Assembly (NCBI RefSeq): GCF_035818635.1
Contig: NZ_JAYLLH010000020.1
Location: 18,051-82,050 of the forward strand
Direction of reading: 5' to 3'
Length of the DNA: 64,000 bases
Source: Mesobacterium_A hydrothermale
GTDB taxonomy: Bacteria; Pseudomonadota; Alphaproteobacteria; Rhodobacterales; Rhodobacteraceae
The position numbers and the translations under genes are program-made. Shown here piece after piece: positions 50,500 through 59,951 of this stretch (position 1 is the first letter of the stretch; every line of letters starts with the position of its first letter). The notes under the pieces were generated by a model, which had not been told where the DNA came from, did no database searches, and worked only from the letters and a program-made list of their open reading frames with translations.

Positions 50500-51368
50500 G
50501 CCCCGGCCTCCGCTCCATGGTGCAGTCTGGCCAGGGCCAGCGCACCATCCAGCGACGCACCGGCAGGTTCCACCAAATCCGCCACCATCGGGGCGGGCAG
50601 GTAATGATGGTAATAAGCGCCCAGTTTGCCCGGCAGGCAGATCGGTTGGCCTTCCGTCCAGCCCAGCACCAAAAGCGCCTTTTCGATCCAAGCCGCCCCG
50701 TCTGCCATCAACGCACGGCCCTGCGGATCCCCTGCTTCTGCGGCGCCCGCAAGCCCCGGTGCAAGCCTGGCATATTCATTGGGCAGCGCATCGCGCGCGA
50801 AATCGACGATCGCGGCCGGGCCGCCCATTTCATCCAGCACCGCTTCGGTCAGCGCCGTCTGCGGCACCAGCCCGTCGTGGGCATGCATCGACATCCGCAA
50901 CAGGCCGCGTCCCAGCCAGGCACCTGACGCTTCATCCCCCAGGGTCAGACCCCAACCGCCGATCCCCGTCACCTCTGCCCCGATCTTGCGGGCAAAGAAC
51001 GACCCGGTCCCGATGGAAGCGACAAACCCGTCACGCGCGCCCAGGGCACCAAACACCATGGCGTTTCGGTCATCTTCGACCACCGCCCCGTCAAACGGCA
51101 ATGCACGCGCCAACGCCTTGGCGTCAGCCTCGGTCACGATGCCTGCGACGCCAAGATAGGCTTGGGCGCTGCACACCGTGCCCAGCGACAGTTTTGCCTT
51201 GTCGGCCAGCTTTTGCGCGGCGTCGAGGATCGCACCGGCACAGGCATCGGCATCAGTTGTGAAATTGGCGCCCGCACCGAAGTAATCGACGCGCCTGTGG
51301 CCATCCGACCAAGCGATCCGACAGGTGGTGCCGCCGCAATCCACCCCAATAAAAGCCCCCTGAGTCAT
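50496..51368 (-). CDS. N-acetylglucosamine kinase (BadF/BadG/BcrA/BcrD ATPase family)
   Basis: This 290-residue ASKHA-fold kinase begins MTQGAFIGVDCGGTTCRIAW (phosphate-1 motif). AYLGVAGI, FVASIGTGSFFARKIGAEVTGIGGWGLTLGDEASGAWLGRGLLR and a C-terminal LVEPAGASLDGALALAR follow. Its translational overlap with nagA supports GlcNAc as substrate. Confidence 0.88.
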   Translation of the reverse strand: MTQGAFIGVDCGGTTCRIAWSDGHRRVDYFGAGANFTTDADACAGAILDAAQKLADKAKLSLGTVCSAQAYLGVAGIVTEADAKALARALPFDGAVVEDDRNAMVFGALGARDGFVASIGTGSFFARKIGAEVTGIGGWGLTLGDEASGAWLGRGLLRMSMHAHDGLVPQTALTEAVLDEMGGPAAIVDFARDALPNEYARLAPGLAGAAEAGDPQGRALMADGAAWIEKALLVLGWTEGQPICLPGKLGAYYHHYLPAPMVADLVEPAGASLDGALALARLHHGAEAGA

Positions 51369-51620
51369 GGCCCCTGCATAGCCCGCAGCGCAGGGTCTGA
51401 ACAGGGGGATCGTACAGTACCCGACCTGAGTCTGTACGCTGTTTCCATACCGGGAACAATCGGGCCCTGCGAGGGTATTTGTCCTTGTTTTGGCTGCCCG
51501 TCAAACAGGCAACTCCTCTCGGCTGCGCGCCGGATCGCGCAGAGCTTAACCCTTGCCCTACCGCTTGGTTGCAAACTACGGCATAAGGCGCATGCGACTC
51601 GAATTTGAAGGAAGAGACCG

Positions 51621-52913
51621 ATGCATGATATCCGTGCCATCCGCGAAAACCCCGCCGCTTTCGACGCGGCGCTGGCGCGTCGTGGGGCGGATCCCTTGTC
51701 GTCGGATGTCCTGCGCCTGGACGAGGCGCGCCGCACCGCGATCCACGCCGCAGAAACCGCCCAGGCTGAGCAGAACAAGGCCAGCAAGGACGTCGGCGCC
51801 GCCAAGGCCAAAGGTGACGAGGCTGAATTCGAACGCCTGCGCGCGTTGGTGGCCGAGAAAAAAGCCGAAGTGGCCGAGATGCAGGCCCGCGCGAAAGAAC
51901 TGGACGCCCAGCTGACCAACCTTCTGATGACGGTGCCCAACACCCCGCTGGCCGACGTACCGCCGGGCGCCGATGAAGAAGACAACGTCGAAATCCGCCG
52001 CTGGGGCACCCCGCGCGTCTTCGATTTCCAGCCGGTCGAACATTACGAACTCGCTGGCGTCAAACCCGGCATGGACTTCGAAACCGCTGCCAAACTGTCG
52101 GGGGCACGTTTCGTTGTGCTGTCCGGCGCGGTGGCGCGCATTCACCGTGCGCTGGCACAGTTCATGCTCGACACCCATGTCGAAGAGCACGGCCTGAGCG
52201 AGACCTGGACTCCGGTTCTGGTACGCGAGGACATGATGCTGGGCACCGGACAACTGCCGAAATTCGGGGAAGACAGCTATCAGACCACCAATGGCTGGTG
52301 GCTGGTGCCCACCGCCGAAGTCACGCTGACCAATATCGTGCACGGCCTGACCGTGGATGAAGGCAGCCTGCCGCGCCGCTACGTTGCCCATACGCAATGT
52401 TTCCGATCCGAAGCGGGCAGCGCCGGCAAGGACACAGCCGGCATGCTGCGCCAGCACCAGTTCGAAAAGGTCGAAATGGTGTCGGTTACGCACCCCGATC
52501 AGTCGATGGCCGAACACGCCCGCATGACCGGCTGTGCCGAAACCATCCTGCAAAAGCTGGGCCTGCCCTATCGCACCGTCGTTCTATGCACGGGCGACAT
52601 GGGGTTTGGCGCCACCAAGACCCACGATATCGAGGTCTGGTTGCCCGGTCAGAACACCTATCGCGAAATCAGCTCTGTCTCGGTCTGTGGCGATTTCCAG
52701 GCGCGCCGGATGAACGCTCGCTTCAAGCCGGCGGGCGGCGGCAAACCGGAATTCGTGCACACGCTGAACGGTTCGGGCCTGGCGGTTGGACGATGCCTGA
52801 TCGCGGTCCTGGAAAACGGCCAGCAGGCCGATGGCTCGGTCGAGCTTCCGCAAGCCCTGCACCCCTGGCTGCGCGGCAAGACCCGGCTGACGGCCGAGGG
52901 CACGCTGGTTTGA
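51621..52913 (+). CDS. serS: Seryl-tRNA synthetase
   Basis: This 430-residue class II enzyme has the N-terminal long coiled-coil arm (about 25-105, RTAIHAAETAQAEQNKASKDVG...LRALVAEKKAEVAEMQARAKELD). It carries motif 2 FRSEAGSAGKDTAGMLRQHQFEKVE and motif 3 NGSGLAVGRCLIAVLE. The length is standard. A GGAAGAG sequence lies shortly before the ATG. It diverges from the GlcNAc kinase across 252 bases in which no leader element was recognised. Confidence 0.97.
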   Translation: MHDIRAIRENPAAFDAALARRGADPLSSDVLRLDEARRTAIHAAETAQAEQNKASKDVGAAKAKGDEAEFERLRALVAEKKAEVAEMQARAKELDAQLTNLLMTVPNTPLADVPPGADEEDNVEIRRWGTPRVFDFQPVEHYELAGVKPGMDFETAAKLSGARFVVLSGAVARIHRALAQFMLDTHVEEHGLSETWTPVLVREDMMLGTGQLPKFGEDSYQTTNGWWLVPTAEVTLTNIVHGLTVDEGSLPRRYVAHTQCFRSEAGSAGKDTAGMLRQHQFEKVEMVSVTHPDQSMAEHARMTGCAETILQKLGLPYRTVVLCTGDMGFGATKTHDIEVWLPGQNTYREISSVSVCGDFQARRMNARFKPAGGGKPEFVHTLNGSGLAVGRCLIAVLENGQQADGSVELPQALHPWLRGKTRLTAEGTLV

Positions 52914-52920
52914 CGCAGGC

Positions 52921-53622
52921 ATGAACCGGCTCTGGTCCATACTCCTTCTGGTTGCCGCGGTGTTCTTCGCCGCCTCTCCCTGGTTCAGCGCCGGGTTCAA
53001 CGGCTTTTCGCCCGATCAGTTCCCGATCCCGCAACAATCGCCGCCGGTGCAGCCTGCGGGCTATGCCTTTGCGATCTGGGGGCTGATCTATGCCTGGCTG
53101 ATCGCCGGCGCTCTCTTTGGCCTGTTGCGTCGCGCCGACGACCCGGACTGGAGCGCGATGCGTCCGCCGTTGTTCGTCAGTCTGGCCATCGGGGCGGCCT
53201 GGATCCCGGTGGCAAACCTGTCACCGATCTGGGCCACCGTCCTGATCTGGCTCATGCTCGCCTCGGCACTTCTGGCGCTCTACCGTGTCGGCGACACCGA
53301 CCGCTGGTGGCAACAGGCCCCCGTTGCGATCTATGCCGGTTGGCTGACGGCGGCGTCCTGCGTGTCGATCGGCTTGCTGCTGGGCGGCTATGGCTGGCTG
53401 CCGGAAACCTTCGCCGCGCTGGTGGCTCTGGGTCTGGCGCTGGCGCTTTCGGTCACCGCGCAATACCGACTGCACCGCGCCCCGGAATACGGGCTGACGG
53501 TAATCTGGGCACTGGTCGCGGTGATCGCGGCGAACTGGACCCCACCCAATATCGCGGTCTCGGGCCTTGCGCTGATCGGGATCATCGCCATCCTGGCGCT
53601 GCGCGGCACCGACACGGAATAA
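52921..53622 (+). CDS. TspO/MBR-like tryptophan-rich membrane protein
   Basis: This 233-residue protein has about six hydrophobic helices and a TspO-like opening (FPIPQQSPPVQPAGYAFAIWGLIYAWL), then ANLSPIWATVLIWLMLASALLALYRVG, AIYAGWLTAASCVSIG and ALVAVIAANWTPPNIAVSGLALIGI. The many Trp residues in the helices suggest the tryptophan-rich sensory/TspO-related superfamily. It starts 7 bases after serS and is likely cotranscribed. Function unknown. Confidence 0.75.
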   Translation: MNRLWSILLLVAAVFFAASPWFSAGFNGFSPDQFPIPQQSPPVQPAGYAFAIWGLIYAWLIAGALFGLLRRADDPDWSAMRPPLFVSLAIGAAWIPVANLSPIWATVLIWLMLASALLALYRVGDTDRWWQQAPVAIYAGWLTAASCVSIGLLLGGYGWLPETFAALVALGLALALSVTAQYRLHRAPEYGLTVIWALVAVIAANWTPPNIAVSGLALIGIIAILALRGTDTE

Positions 53623-53630
53623 CCCGGCCC

Positions 53631-53697
53631 GTCTTTGGTTTTCCAAATACCTCGGGGGTGAATGGCGCCGCAGGCGACAGAGGGGGCGGCGCCCCCT
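53631..53697. repeat. Interspersed repeat with GC hairpin, copy 1
   Basis: The core TTTTCCAAATACCTCGGGG (53639-53657) is preceded by TCTTTGG. A perfect stem AGGGGGC/GCCCCCT (53681-53697) follows. A second copy is at 63882. The element lies between convergent genes (the TspO-like gene and phoB) and could end both transcripts. Similar CAAATACCTCGGGG sequences are common in intergenic regions of roseobacters. Confidence 0.8.
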
Positions 53698-53788
53698 GAT
53701 CCGCTTTTCCAGAGAAAAAGCTGGCAAAGCGCGCGCCCAGGGCGCGCTCCGCCTGACAGTTCAATCGCAAGTCGAACGCGCTGACCGG

Positions 53789-54478
53789 TCAGCCCAGCGC
53801 ATAGCCCGCGCCACGCACCGTGCGTAGCGGGTCGTCTCCGCCGTGGATGCACAGCGCCTTGCGCAGCCGGCCGATATGCACGTCCACCGTCCGGGTATCG
53901 ACATAGATGTCCCGGCCCCAGACACGGTCCAGCAACTGTTCACGCGACCACACCCGGCCCGGCTTTTCCATGAAGGTCGCCAGCAGGCGAAATTCGGTCG
54001 GGCCCAGCTTGAGATCCTGTCCATCGCGCGTCACGCGGTGGGTTTCGGAATCCAGACGGATGTCCTCGTAGTCCAGCACCTGCCCAACGGATGACGGCCG
54101 CGTGCGGCGCAGGTGCGCGCGCACACGCGCCATCAACTCGGCCACGGAATAGGGCTTGACCACATAATCGTCCGCGCCGGTTTCAAGGCCCCGGACGCGG
54201 TCCACCTCTTCGCTGCGGGCCGACAGCATGATCACCGGCAGGTTGCGGGTGTCGGGGCGCATCTTCAACTGACGACAGACTTCGATGCCAGAGACATTGG
54301 GCAACATCCAGTCCAGCAGGATCAGGTCGGGCTGCTCTTCCTCGGCCAGCAAAAGCGCGCTTTCCCCATCCTCGGCCCGCGCCACCCGAAAGCCCTCAGC
54401 CTCCAGGTTATAGCTCAGAACCTCGCGCTGCGACGGCTCGTCCTCGACCACAAGGACCGTAGGCTGATCGGCCGACAT
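53789..54478 (-). CDS. phoB: Phosphate regulon response regulator PhoB
   Basis: This 229-residue OmpR-class regulator has a receiver domain with acidic pocket (VVEDEPSQ) and phosphorylated Asp56 in LLDWMLP, plus YVVKPY. The winged-helix domain contains LDSETHRVTRDGQDLKLGPTEFRLLATFMEKPGRVWSREQLLDRVWGRDIYVDTRTVDVHIGRLRKAL. It should bind the triple Pho box upstream of pstS. It is last in the pst operon, 3 bases after phoU. Confidence 0.96.
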   Translation of the reverse strand: MSADQPTVLVVEDEPSQREVLSYNLEAEGFRVARAEDGESALLLAEEEQPDLILLDWMLPNVSGIEVCRQLKMRPDTRNLPVIMLSARSEEVDRVRGLETGADDYVVKPYSVAELMARVRAHLRRTRPSSVGQVLDYEDIRLDSETHRVTRDGQDLKLGPTEFRLLATFMEKPGRVWSREQLLDRVWGRDIYVDTRTVDVHIGRLRKALCIHGGDDPLRTVRGAGYALG

Positions 54479-54481
54479 CGC

Positions 54482-55207
54482 TTATTTTCCCGTCAGTGGC
54501 GCGGACAGCGATGCATCGACGGCAGTCACGTCCCGTTTCTTGCGCGCCTCTTCGGGCCGCTTGCCCTCGACCAGAAAGACCACCTGTTCGCAGATCGAAG
54601 TGATGTGGTCGCCCATGCGTTCGATATTCTTGGCGATGAAATGCAGATGCATGCACGGGGTGATGTTGCGCGGATCTTCCATCATGAAGGTCAGGTATTC
54701 GCGGAACACTGCGTTATACATCTGGTCGACATCGCTGTCGCGTTCGATCACGTCCAGTGCCAGGTTGGAATCGCGCTGGATATAGGCATCCAGCCCGTCC
54801 TTCAGCATCAGTTCGACCTCGCGCGCCATGCGCTTGATCGAGGTCCCGGCCCCGTCGACGTCTGCCATGTGCATCAGCACACTGGTGCGCTTGGCCAGGT
54901 TCTTGGCCAGATCCCCCATGCGCTCCAGGTTGCCCGAAATCCGCATCACCGACAGCACGATCCGCAGGTCGGTGGCGGTTGGCGCGCGCAATGCGATCAC
55001 ACGGGCGGCCTCGTCGTTGATCTGGTCTTCCAGCGCATCGATGGCCTTGTCCCCAAGGCGCACCTGCTCGGCCAGTTCCTCGTCCCTGTTGACCAGCGAC
55101 AGCGCGGCATCGCGGATCGCGATTTCGACCAGGCCGCCCATTTTCATGATCTGGGCCTGAATACCTTCGAGATCTCTGTCGAAGACCGAAGCGATATGTT
55201 GCTGCAT
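54482..55207 (-). CDS. phoU: Phosphate-specific transport system accessory protein PhoU
   Basis: This 241-residue all-helical protein has two repeated PhoU units with the metal-binding E/DxxxD patterns (DKAIDALEDQINDEAARVIALRAPTATDLRIVLSVMRISGNLERMGDLAKNLAKR and ...MHLHFIAKNIERMGDHITSICEQVVFLVEG). PhoU links PstB with PhoR to keep the regulon off when phosphate is plentiful. Confidence 0.96.
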   Translation of the reverse strand: MQQHIASVFDRDLEGIQAQIMKMGGLVEIAIRDAALSLVNRDEELAEQVRLGDKAIDALEDQINDEAARVIALRAPTATDLRIVLSVMRISGNLERMGDLAKNLAKRTSVLMHMADVDGAGTSIKRMAREVELMLKDGLDAYIQRDSNLALDVIERDSDVDQMYNAVFREYLTFMMEDPRNITPCMHLHFIAKNIERMGDHITSICEQVVFLVEGKRPEEARKKRDVTAVDASLSAPLTGK

Positions 55208-55218
55208 CTTTCTCTCCC

Positions 55219-56016
55219 TTAGCCGATCCGGCCGGTGATGTAAGATTCCGTGCGCGGATCCTCGGGGTTGGTGAAGATCTTCGACGTGTCGTCATATTCG
55301 ACAAGGTTGCCCAGGTGGAAGAACGCAGTCTTCTGGCTGACGCGGGCGGCCTGCTGCATCGAGTGCGTGACAATCACCACGGAATAGTCCTGACGCAGTT
55401 CGTCGATCAGTTCCTCGACCTGTGCGGTGGCAATCGGGTCCAGCGCCGAGCAGGGTTCGTCCATCAACAGCACCTCGGGTTCAGTGGCCACCGCGCGGGC
55501 GATGCACAGACGCTGCTGCTGTCCGCCGGACAGGCCGGTGCCGGGCTGATTCAGCCGGTCCTTGACCTCATCCCAGATGGCGCCACGGCGCAGGGATTTC
55601 TCGACGATCACATCCAGGTCGGCCTTGGATTTGGCCAGACCGTGGATGCGCGGGCCATAAGCGATGTTGTCGTAGATCGATTTGGGGAACGGGTTCGGCT
55701 TCTGGAACACCATGCCCACCTTGGCGCGCAATTGCACGGGGTCGACCCGCTTGTCATAGATGTCTTCGCCGTCCAGCAGGATATCGCCTTCGACGCGGCA
55801 GACGTCGATAGTGTCGTTCATCCGGTTCAGGCACCGCAGGAAGGTGGACTTGCCACAGCCCGACGGACCGATGAATGCGGTGACCGTCTTGTCCTGGATG
55901 TCGACGTCGACATCCTTGATGGCATGGGTGTCGCCATAATAAACCTGCACCGCGCGGGCTGCGATCTTCACTTCGGTCACGTCGGTTTCCCTTTTCGTAT
56001 AAGGCGCATCGTACAT
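55219..56016 (-). CDS. pstB: Phosphate ABC transporter ATP-binding protein PstB
   Basis: This 265-residue ABC ATPase has Walker A IGPSGCGKST, Q-loop FQKPNPFPKSIYDNIAYGPRIHG, signature LSGGQQQRLCIARA, Walker B VLLMDEPCSALDP and switch His in VIVTHSMQQAARVSQKTAFFHLGNLVE. The start MYDAPYTKRETDV is 14 bases after pstA. Confidence 0.97.
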   Translation of the reverse strand: MYDAPYTKRETDVTEVKIAARAVQVYYGDTHAIKDVDVDIQDKTVTAFIGPSGCGKSTFLRCLNRMNDTIDVCRVEGDILLDGEDIYDKRVDPVQLRAKVGMVFQKPNPFPKSIYDNIAYGPRIHGLAKSKADLDVIVEKSLRRGAIWDEVKDRLNQPGTGLSGGQQQRLCIARAVATEPEVLLMDEPCSALDPIATAQVEELIDELRQDYSVVIVTHSMQQAARVSQKTAFFHLGNLVEYDDTSKIFTNPEDPRTESYITGRIG

Positions 56017-56030
56017 AGTGGCCCCTCCCG

Positions 56031-57365
56031 TTACCAGCGCCGCTCGAACCTGCGGCGCAGGATGATGGCAATGATGTTCATGGTCAGCAGGAACAGCAGC
56101 AGGATGATGATCCCGCCCCAAGCCTTTTCATAAAAGCTCACGTCGGCCCGGGCTGCCCAGGTATAGATTTGCGCCGGCATGGCCGAGTTCGGCTCGACGA
56201 ACCCGCCGAGGAAGCCGTCGGGATAGCCACGGGCGACAAAGCCCACCATCCCGATCAGCAGCAGCGGCGCGGTTTCGCCCAGCGCCTGCGCCAGACCGAT
56301 GATCGTCCCGGTCAGGATCCCCGGCATGGCCAGCGGCAGCACATGGTGGAACACCGCCTGCATCTTCGAGGCCCCCACGCCCAGCGCGGCGTCGCGGATC
56401 GACGGCGGCACCGATTTCAGCGACGCGCGGGTCGAGATGATGATCGTCGGCAGGGTCATCAGCGTCAGCACCAGCCCGCCCACCAGCGGCGCCGATTGCG
56501 GCAGGTGCATGAACTGGATGAACACGGCCAGGCCCAGGATACCGAAGACGATGGACGGCACCGCGGCAAGGTTCGAGATATTCACCTCGATCAGGTCGGT
56601 AAACTTGTTCTGCGGCGCGAATTCCTCAAGATAGATCGAAGCGGCCACACCGATGGGCAGCGACAGGACCAGCACCACCAGCATCATGAAGAACGAACCG
56701 ACGACAGAGGCGCCGATGCCCGCGCCGCCGGGGTTGTCCACACCCGAATCCGCACCGGTGATGAAGGCCATGTTGAAAGCCTGCTTCATGATCCCGGCCT
56801 TGGCCAGCGCGTCGACAAGATCCAGATCGCTCAGTTCCAGGAAGCGGCTGTCTTCCAGCGTTTCGCGCGTCACCCGGCCCTTGAAATAGCCGTCCACGCG
56901 GCTTGATGCAGGCAGGCTGAACGCCACCGGCTTGCCCAGTTTGGTTTCATCCGCACGATAGAATTCGCGCAATTCACCCCCGACCTTGCCCAGAAGGCGC
57001 TCGATCGCGGTGTCATCCACATCGGCCTGCAAACCCTTTTCGGTCAGGGCCAGTTTCAGCGCATTCACGAACAGACCAGAGTAGGCCTTGGTCTTGAAAA
57101 GCTGTTTTTCAGCCTCGTCATATTGTTCCTGCGTCAGGGTGAAGTCGATTTCCACCACGGTTCGGGTAAAGGCGGGCGCGCCGGACCGCACGATGGACAC
57201 GGCCAACACCACCAGGAAGAACAAGCCGATCAGGATGGCGACCATTCCGTATGCCTTGAACCGCGCCTCGGAAGCGTTGCGCTTTTTGGTCCGCGCGTCT
57301 TGCGTGTGCAGGGATCTTGCCTTGTGCGGCGCGGGGGCTGCACCTTCGAAACTTGCGTCGGTCAT
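56031..57365 (-). CDS. pstA: Phosphate ABC transporter permease PstA
   Basis: This 444-residue membrane protein has a permease core in the C-terminal 250 residues (VVGSFFMMLVVLVLSLPIGVAASIYLEEFAPQNK; VNISNLAAVPSIVFGILGLAVFI; the EAA-like LGVGASKMQAVFHHVLPLAMPGILTGTIIGLAQALGETAPLL). It carries an N-terminal extension with one helix and about 150 residues of periplasmic-type sequence, longer than enterobacterial PstA. It overlaps pstC by 4 bases. Confidence 0.95.
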   Translation of the reverse strand: MTDASFEGAAPAPHKARSLHTQDARTKKRNASEARFKAYGMVAILIGLFFLVVLAVSIVRSGAPAFTRTVVEIDFTLTQEQYDEAEKQLFKTKAYSGLFVNALKLALTEKGLQADVDDTAIERLLGKVGGELREFYRADETKLGKPVAFSLPASSRVDGYFKGRVTRETLEDSRFLELSDLDLVDALAKAGIMKQAFNMAFITGADSGVDNPGGAGIGASVVGSFFMMLVVLVLSLPIGVAASIYLEEFAPQNKFTDLIEVNISNLAAVPSIVFGILGLAVFIQFMHLPQSAPLVGGLVLTLMTLPTIIISTRASLKSVPPSIRDAALGVGASKMQAVFHHVLPLAMPGILTGTIIGLAQALGETAPLLLIGMVGFVARGYPDGFLGGFVEPNSAMPAQIYTWAARADVSFYEKAWGGIIILLLFLLTMNIIAIILRRRFERRW

Positions 57366-58834
57366 TCGTACTGCTCCCGGTATTTGCGCACGATATAAAG
57401 GGCGAAGACGTTCAGCCCCAGCGTCAGGACGAACAGGGTCATGCCAAGGGCAAAGGCCACCAGCGCCTCGGGCGAGGCGAAATCGGCGTCGCCGGTCAAC
57501 TGACTGACGATCTTGGCGGTGACGGTGGTCATGGCGTCGAACGGGTTCAGCGACAGACGCGCGGCGGCCCCTGCCCCCAGAACGACGATCATGGTTTCGC
57601 CGATGGCGCGGCTGGCCGCCAGCAGGATGGCACCGACGATCCCCGGCAGGGCCGCGGGCAGAACCACCTGCTTGATGGTTTCCGACTTGGTCGCGCCAAG
57701 GCCGTAGGACCCGTCGCGCATCGCCTGCGGCACGGCGTTGATGATGTCATCGGACAGCGAACTGACGAAGGGGATCAGCATGATGCCCATCACAAGGCCC
57801 GCGGTCATGACAGCGGTGCCCGACTGCATCCAGTTCAGCCCCTCTTTGCCGAAGATCGACATCAAGAGCGGACCGACGGTCAGCAGGGCGAACAGGCCAT
57901 AGACGATGGTCGGGATCCCGGCCAGCACTTCCAGCATCGGCTTGGCAAAGGCACGGACACGAGGGCCTGCATATTCGGACAGGTAGATCGCGGCAAACAG
58001 ACCGATCGGCACCGCCACGGCCAGCGCGACGATCGAGATATAGAATGTCCCCCACAGCAGCGGCAGCACGCCAAGTTCGGAACTGCCGCCCCGGCCGGAA
58101 AAGCTGGGCGCCCAGCTGGTGCCGAAAAAGAAGTCCTGCCAGGGGTACAGGGTGAAGAATTCCCAGGTGTTGAACACCAGCGACAGCACGATGCCCACGG
58201 TGGTCAGGATGGCGATCATCGCCGCCCCGACCAGCAGCGCCAGCACACTTTTTTCCACCGTGTTGCGGGCGCGGAATTCACCGTGGCTTTCCCGCACACC
58301 CCAAACCGCCCCGGCAATCGCCAGAGCGATCACCGCGATGGCCATATAGAGCGCCCCGGCGGCGTTCAGGATCCGGTATTCCTGCGCCGCACGCAGCACC
58401 GGCTGGGTGATCTGCGACGTGACGATCTGGCCCGCATCCTTCAGCCGCTGGGTGATGTCGTTGAAATCGGCCCGGGCATTGCGCGCGAAGTCTTCGGTCA
58501 TGTCCCCGGCGGCAACCGCATTGTCCAGACCATCGGCGGCGCGGCGCACTTCGGCCATCACCAGCCCGCGGCTGGAACCATCGGCAATCGCGTTCTCGGG
58601 GATCATGGCTGACACCACCGAATTGACATAGGCAGGCTGTGCCAGAAGCCAGAGGATCAGCAGGAAAAAGGCGGGCACAGCGGCCTTGAGCGCGACATTC
58701 GCGCCGTAGTAGCTCGGCAACGAATGCAGGTGGCGGCTGTCGCCATCCACGCTCTGCAAGGCGCGCGCTCGACCGACGACATAGCCGACAGCCGCAATCG
58801 CAAGCACGATCAGAAATAGCCAAAGAAGCGGCAT
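57362..58834 (-). CDS. pstC: Phosphate ABC transporter permease PstC
   Basis: This 490-residue protein has extra N-terminal helices (LWLFLIVLAIAAVGYVVG; AVPAFFLLILWLLAQPAYV), then a standard permease core with AVPIGLFAAIYLSEYA, LEVLAGIPTIVYGLFALLTV and DGSYGLGATKSETIKQVVLPAALPGIVGAILLAASRAIGETMIVVL. The extended form is usual in alphaproteobacteria. It is separated from pstS by 88 bases containing a terminator-like hairpin. Confidence 0.95.
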   Translation of the reverse strand: MPLLWLFLIVLAIAAVGYVVGRARALQSVDGDSRHLHSLPSYYGANVALKAAVPAFFLLILWLLAQPAYVNSVVSAMIPENAIADGSSRGLVMAEVRRAADGLDNAVAAGDMTEDFARNARADFNDITQRLKDAGQIVTSQITQPVLRAAQEYRILNAAGALYMAIAVIALAIAGAVWGVRESHGEFRARNTVEKSVLALLVGAAMIAILTTVGIVLSLVFNTWEFFTLYPWQDFFFGTSWAPSFSGRGGSSELGVLPLLWGTFYISIVALAVAVPIGLFAAIYLSEYAGPRVRAFAKPMLEVLAGIPTIVYGLFALLTVGPLLMSIFGKEGLNWMQSGTAVMTAGLVMGIMLIPFVSSLSDDIINAVPQAMRDGSYGLGATKSETIKQVVLPAALPGIVGAILLAASRAIGETMIVVLGAGAAARLSLNPFDAMTTVTAKIVSQLTGDADFASPEALVAFALGMTLFVLTLGLNVFALYIVRKYREQYE

Positions 58835-58870
58835 GTGCCCCCCGTAGGTATCTTGGAAAAGGTCCTAAAA

Positions 58871-58901
58871 GGAAAAGGGGCGGCGAAATACACCGCCCCT
58901 T
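58871..58901 (-). terminator. Attenuating terminator between pstS and pstC
   Basis: AAGGGGCGG (58875-58883) pairs perfectly with CCGCCCCTT (58893-58901), loop 9 bases. On the minus strand the stem is followed by TTCC then TTTT. Placed between a highly expressed binding protein and its permeases, it is likely a partial terminator that also protects the pstS message. Confidence 0.72.
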
Positions 58902-58922
58902 GGATATCCGGCAGTGGCCGAA

Positions 58923-59951
58923 TTAGTTCATGGTTGCTTCGGCTGCGACGGCGGCCTGGGTGGCTGCCAGCTCGGGGTCCGAAACCAGGCCGTAGTTGGC
59001 CAGCGGGCCGGTCGGGCCCGCCAGTTCGTCAGCCACGAAGAACTGAGCGTACTCTTTCAGGCCGGGGATGACGCCGATATGCGCTTTCTTGACGTAGAAG
59101 AACAGCGGGCGCGACACCGGGTATTCGCCCGATGCGATGCTTTCGGTCGACGGCATGATGCCCGACATGGTGGCCACTTTCAGCTTGTCGGTGTTGTTTT
59201 CATAGAACGCCAGACCGAACACGCCGATGCCGTTGGTGTTGGCGTCGATGCGGGCCAGGGTCTCGGTGTAGTCGCCGTCGATGTCGACCGACTTGCCGTC
59301 CTGACGCACGTCGAGGCAGGCGTCTTCGGCGTCGTCTTCGGACATGCCGCCGGCAACCATGGCTGCCATTGCGCCGGTTTCTTCACAACCGACCAGCAGG
59401 ACCTTTTCTTCGAACACTTCACGGGTGCCGTGCTTGGTGCCCGGGATGAACATGGCGATATCGGCGTCCGGCAGGGCGGCGTTGAACTCGTTCCACTTGG
59501 TGTGGGGGTTTTCGACAACCGCGCCGTCCACCAGAACCTTGGCGCCGATGGCGTTGAAGATGTCAGCCGGTTCGAACGCGGTGAAGGCCGGGCCGGACTT
59601 CTGCGAGGCGAACACGATGCCGTCATAGCCGATGCGGACTTCGATGATGTCGGTCACACCGTTTTCGGCGCAGGCCTTGATTTCCTTGTCGCGGATCTTG
59701 CGCGATGCGTTGGCGACGTCGATGGTGTTTTCGCCGACGCCTTCGCAGAAACGCTTCAGGCCAGCCGAGGAACCGCCCGATTCAACAACCGGCGTCGGGA
59801 AATCGGTGTTTGCGCCAAAGGCTTCTGCCACGATCGAGGCATAGGGCAGAACGGTCGACGAACCGGCAACCTGCACGTTGTCACGGGCCGCAGCGGCACC
59901 GGCGGACAGGGCTGCGATCGCCAGAACAGAGGCGGTCAGTTTGAGGGTCAT
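58923..59951 (-). CDS. pstS: Phosphate ABC transporter substrate-binding protein PstS
   Basis: This 342-residue periplasmic protein has signal peptide MTLKLTASVLAIAALSAGAAAA. It contains VQVAGSSTVLPYASIVAEAFG (phosphate-binding Ser/Thr loop), VVESGGSSAGLKRFCEGVGENTIDVANASRKI and RSFQ-like exchange residues (EYPVSRPLFFYVKKAH). Binding-protein abundance is probably raised by the attenuator downstream. Confidence 0.95.
   Translation of the reverse strand: MTLKLTASVLAIAALSAGAAAARDNVQVAGSSTVLPYASIVAEAFGANTDFPTPVVESGGSSAGLKRFCEGVGENTIDVANASRKIRDKEIKACAENGVTDIIEVRIGYDGIVFASQKSGPAFTAFEPADIFNAIGAKVLVDGAVVENPHTKWNEFNAALPDADIAMFIPGTKHGTREVFEEKVLLVGCEETGAMAAMVAGGMSEDDAEDACLDVRQDGKSVDIDGDYTETLARIDANTNGIGVFGLAFYENNTDKLKVATMSGIMPSTESIASGEYPVSRPLFFYVKKAHIGVIPGLKEYAQFFVADELAGPTGPLANYGLVSDPELAATQAAVAAEATMN

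Noticed and set aside
51369..51620. T-box or other leader upstream of serS
   Set aside because: No specifier or antiterminator structure was recognised. T-box control of this gene is not expected in alphaproteobacteria.
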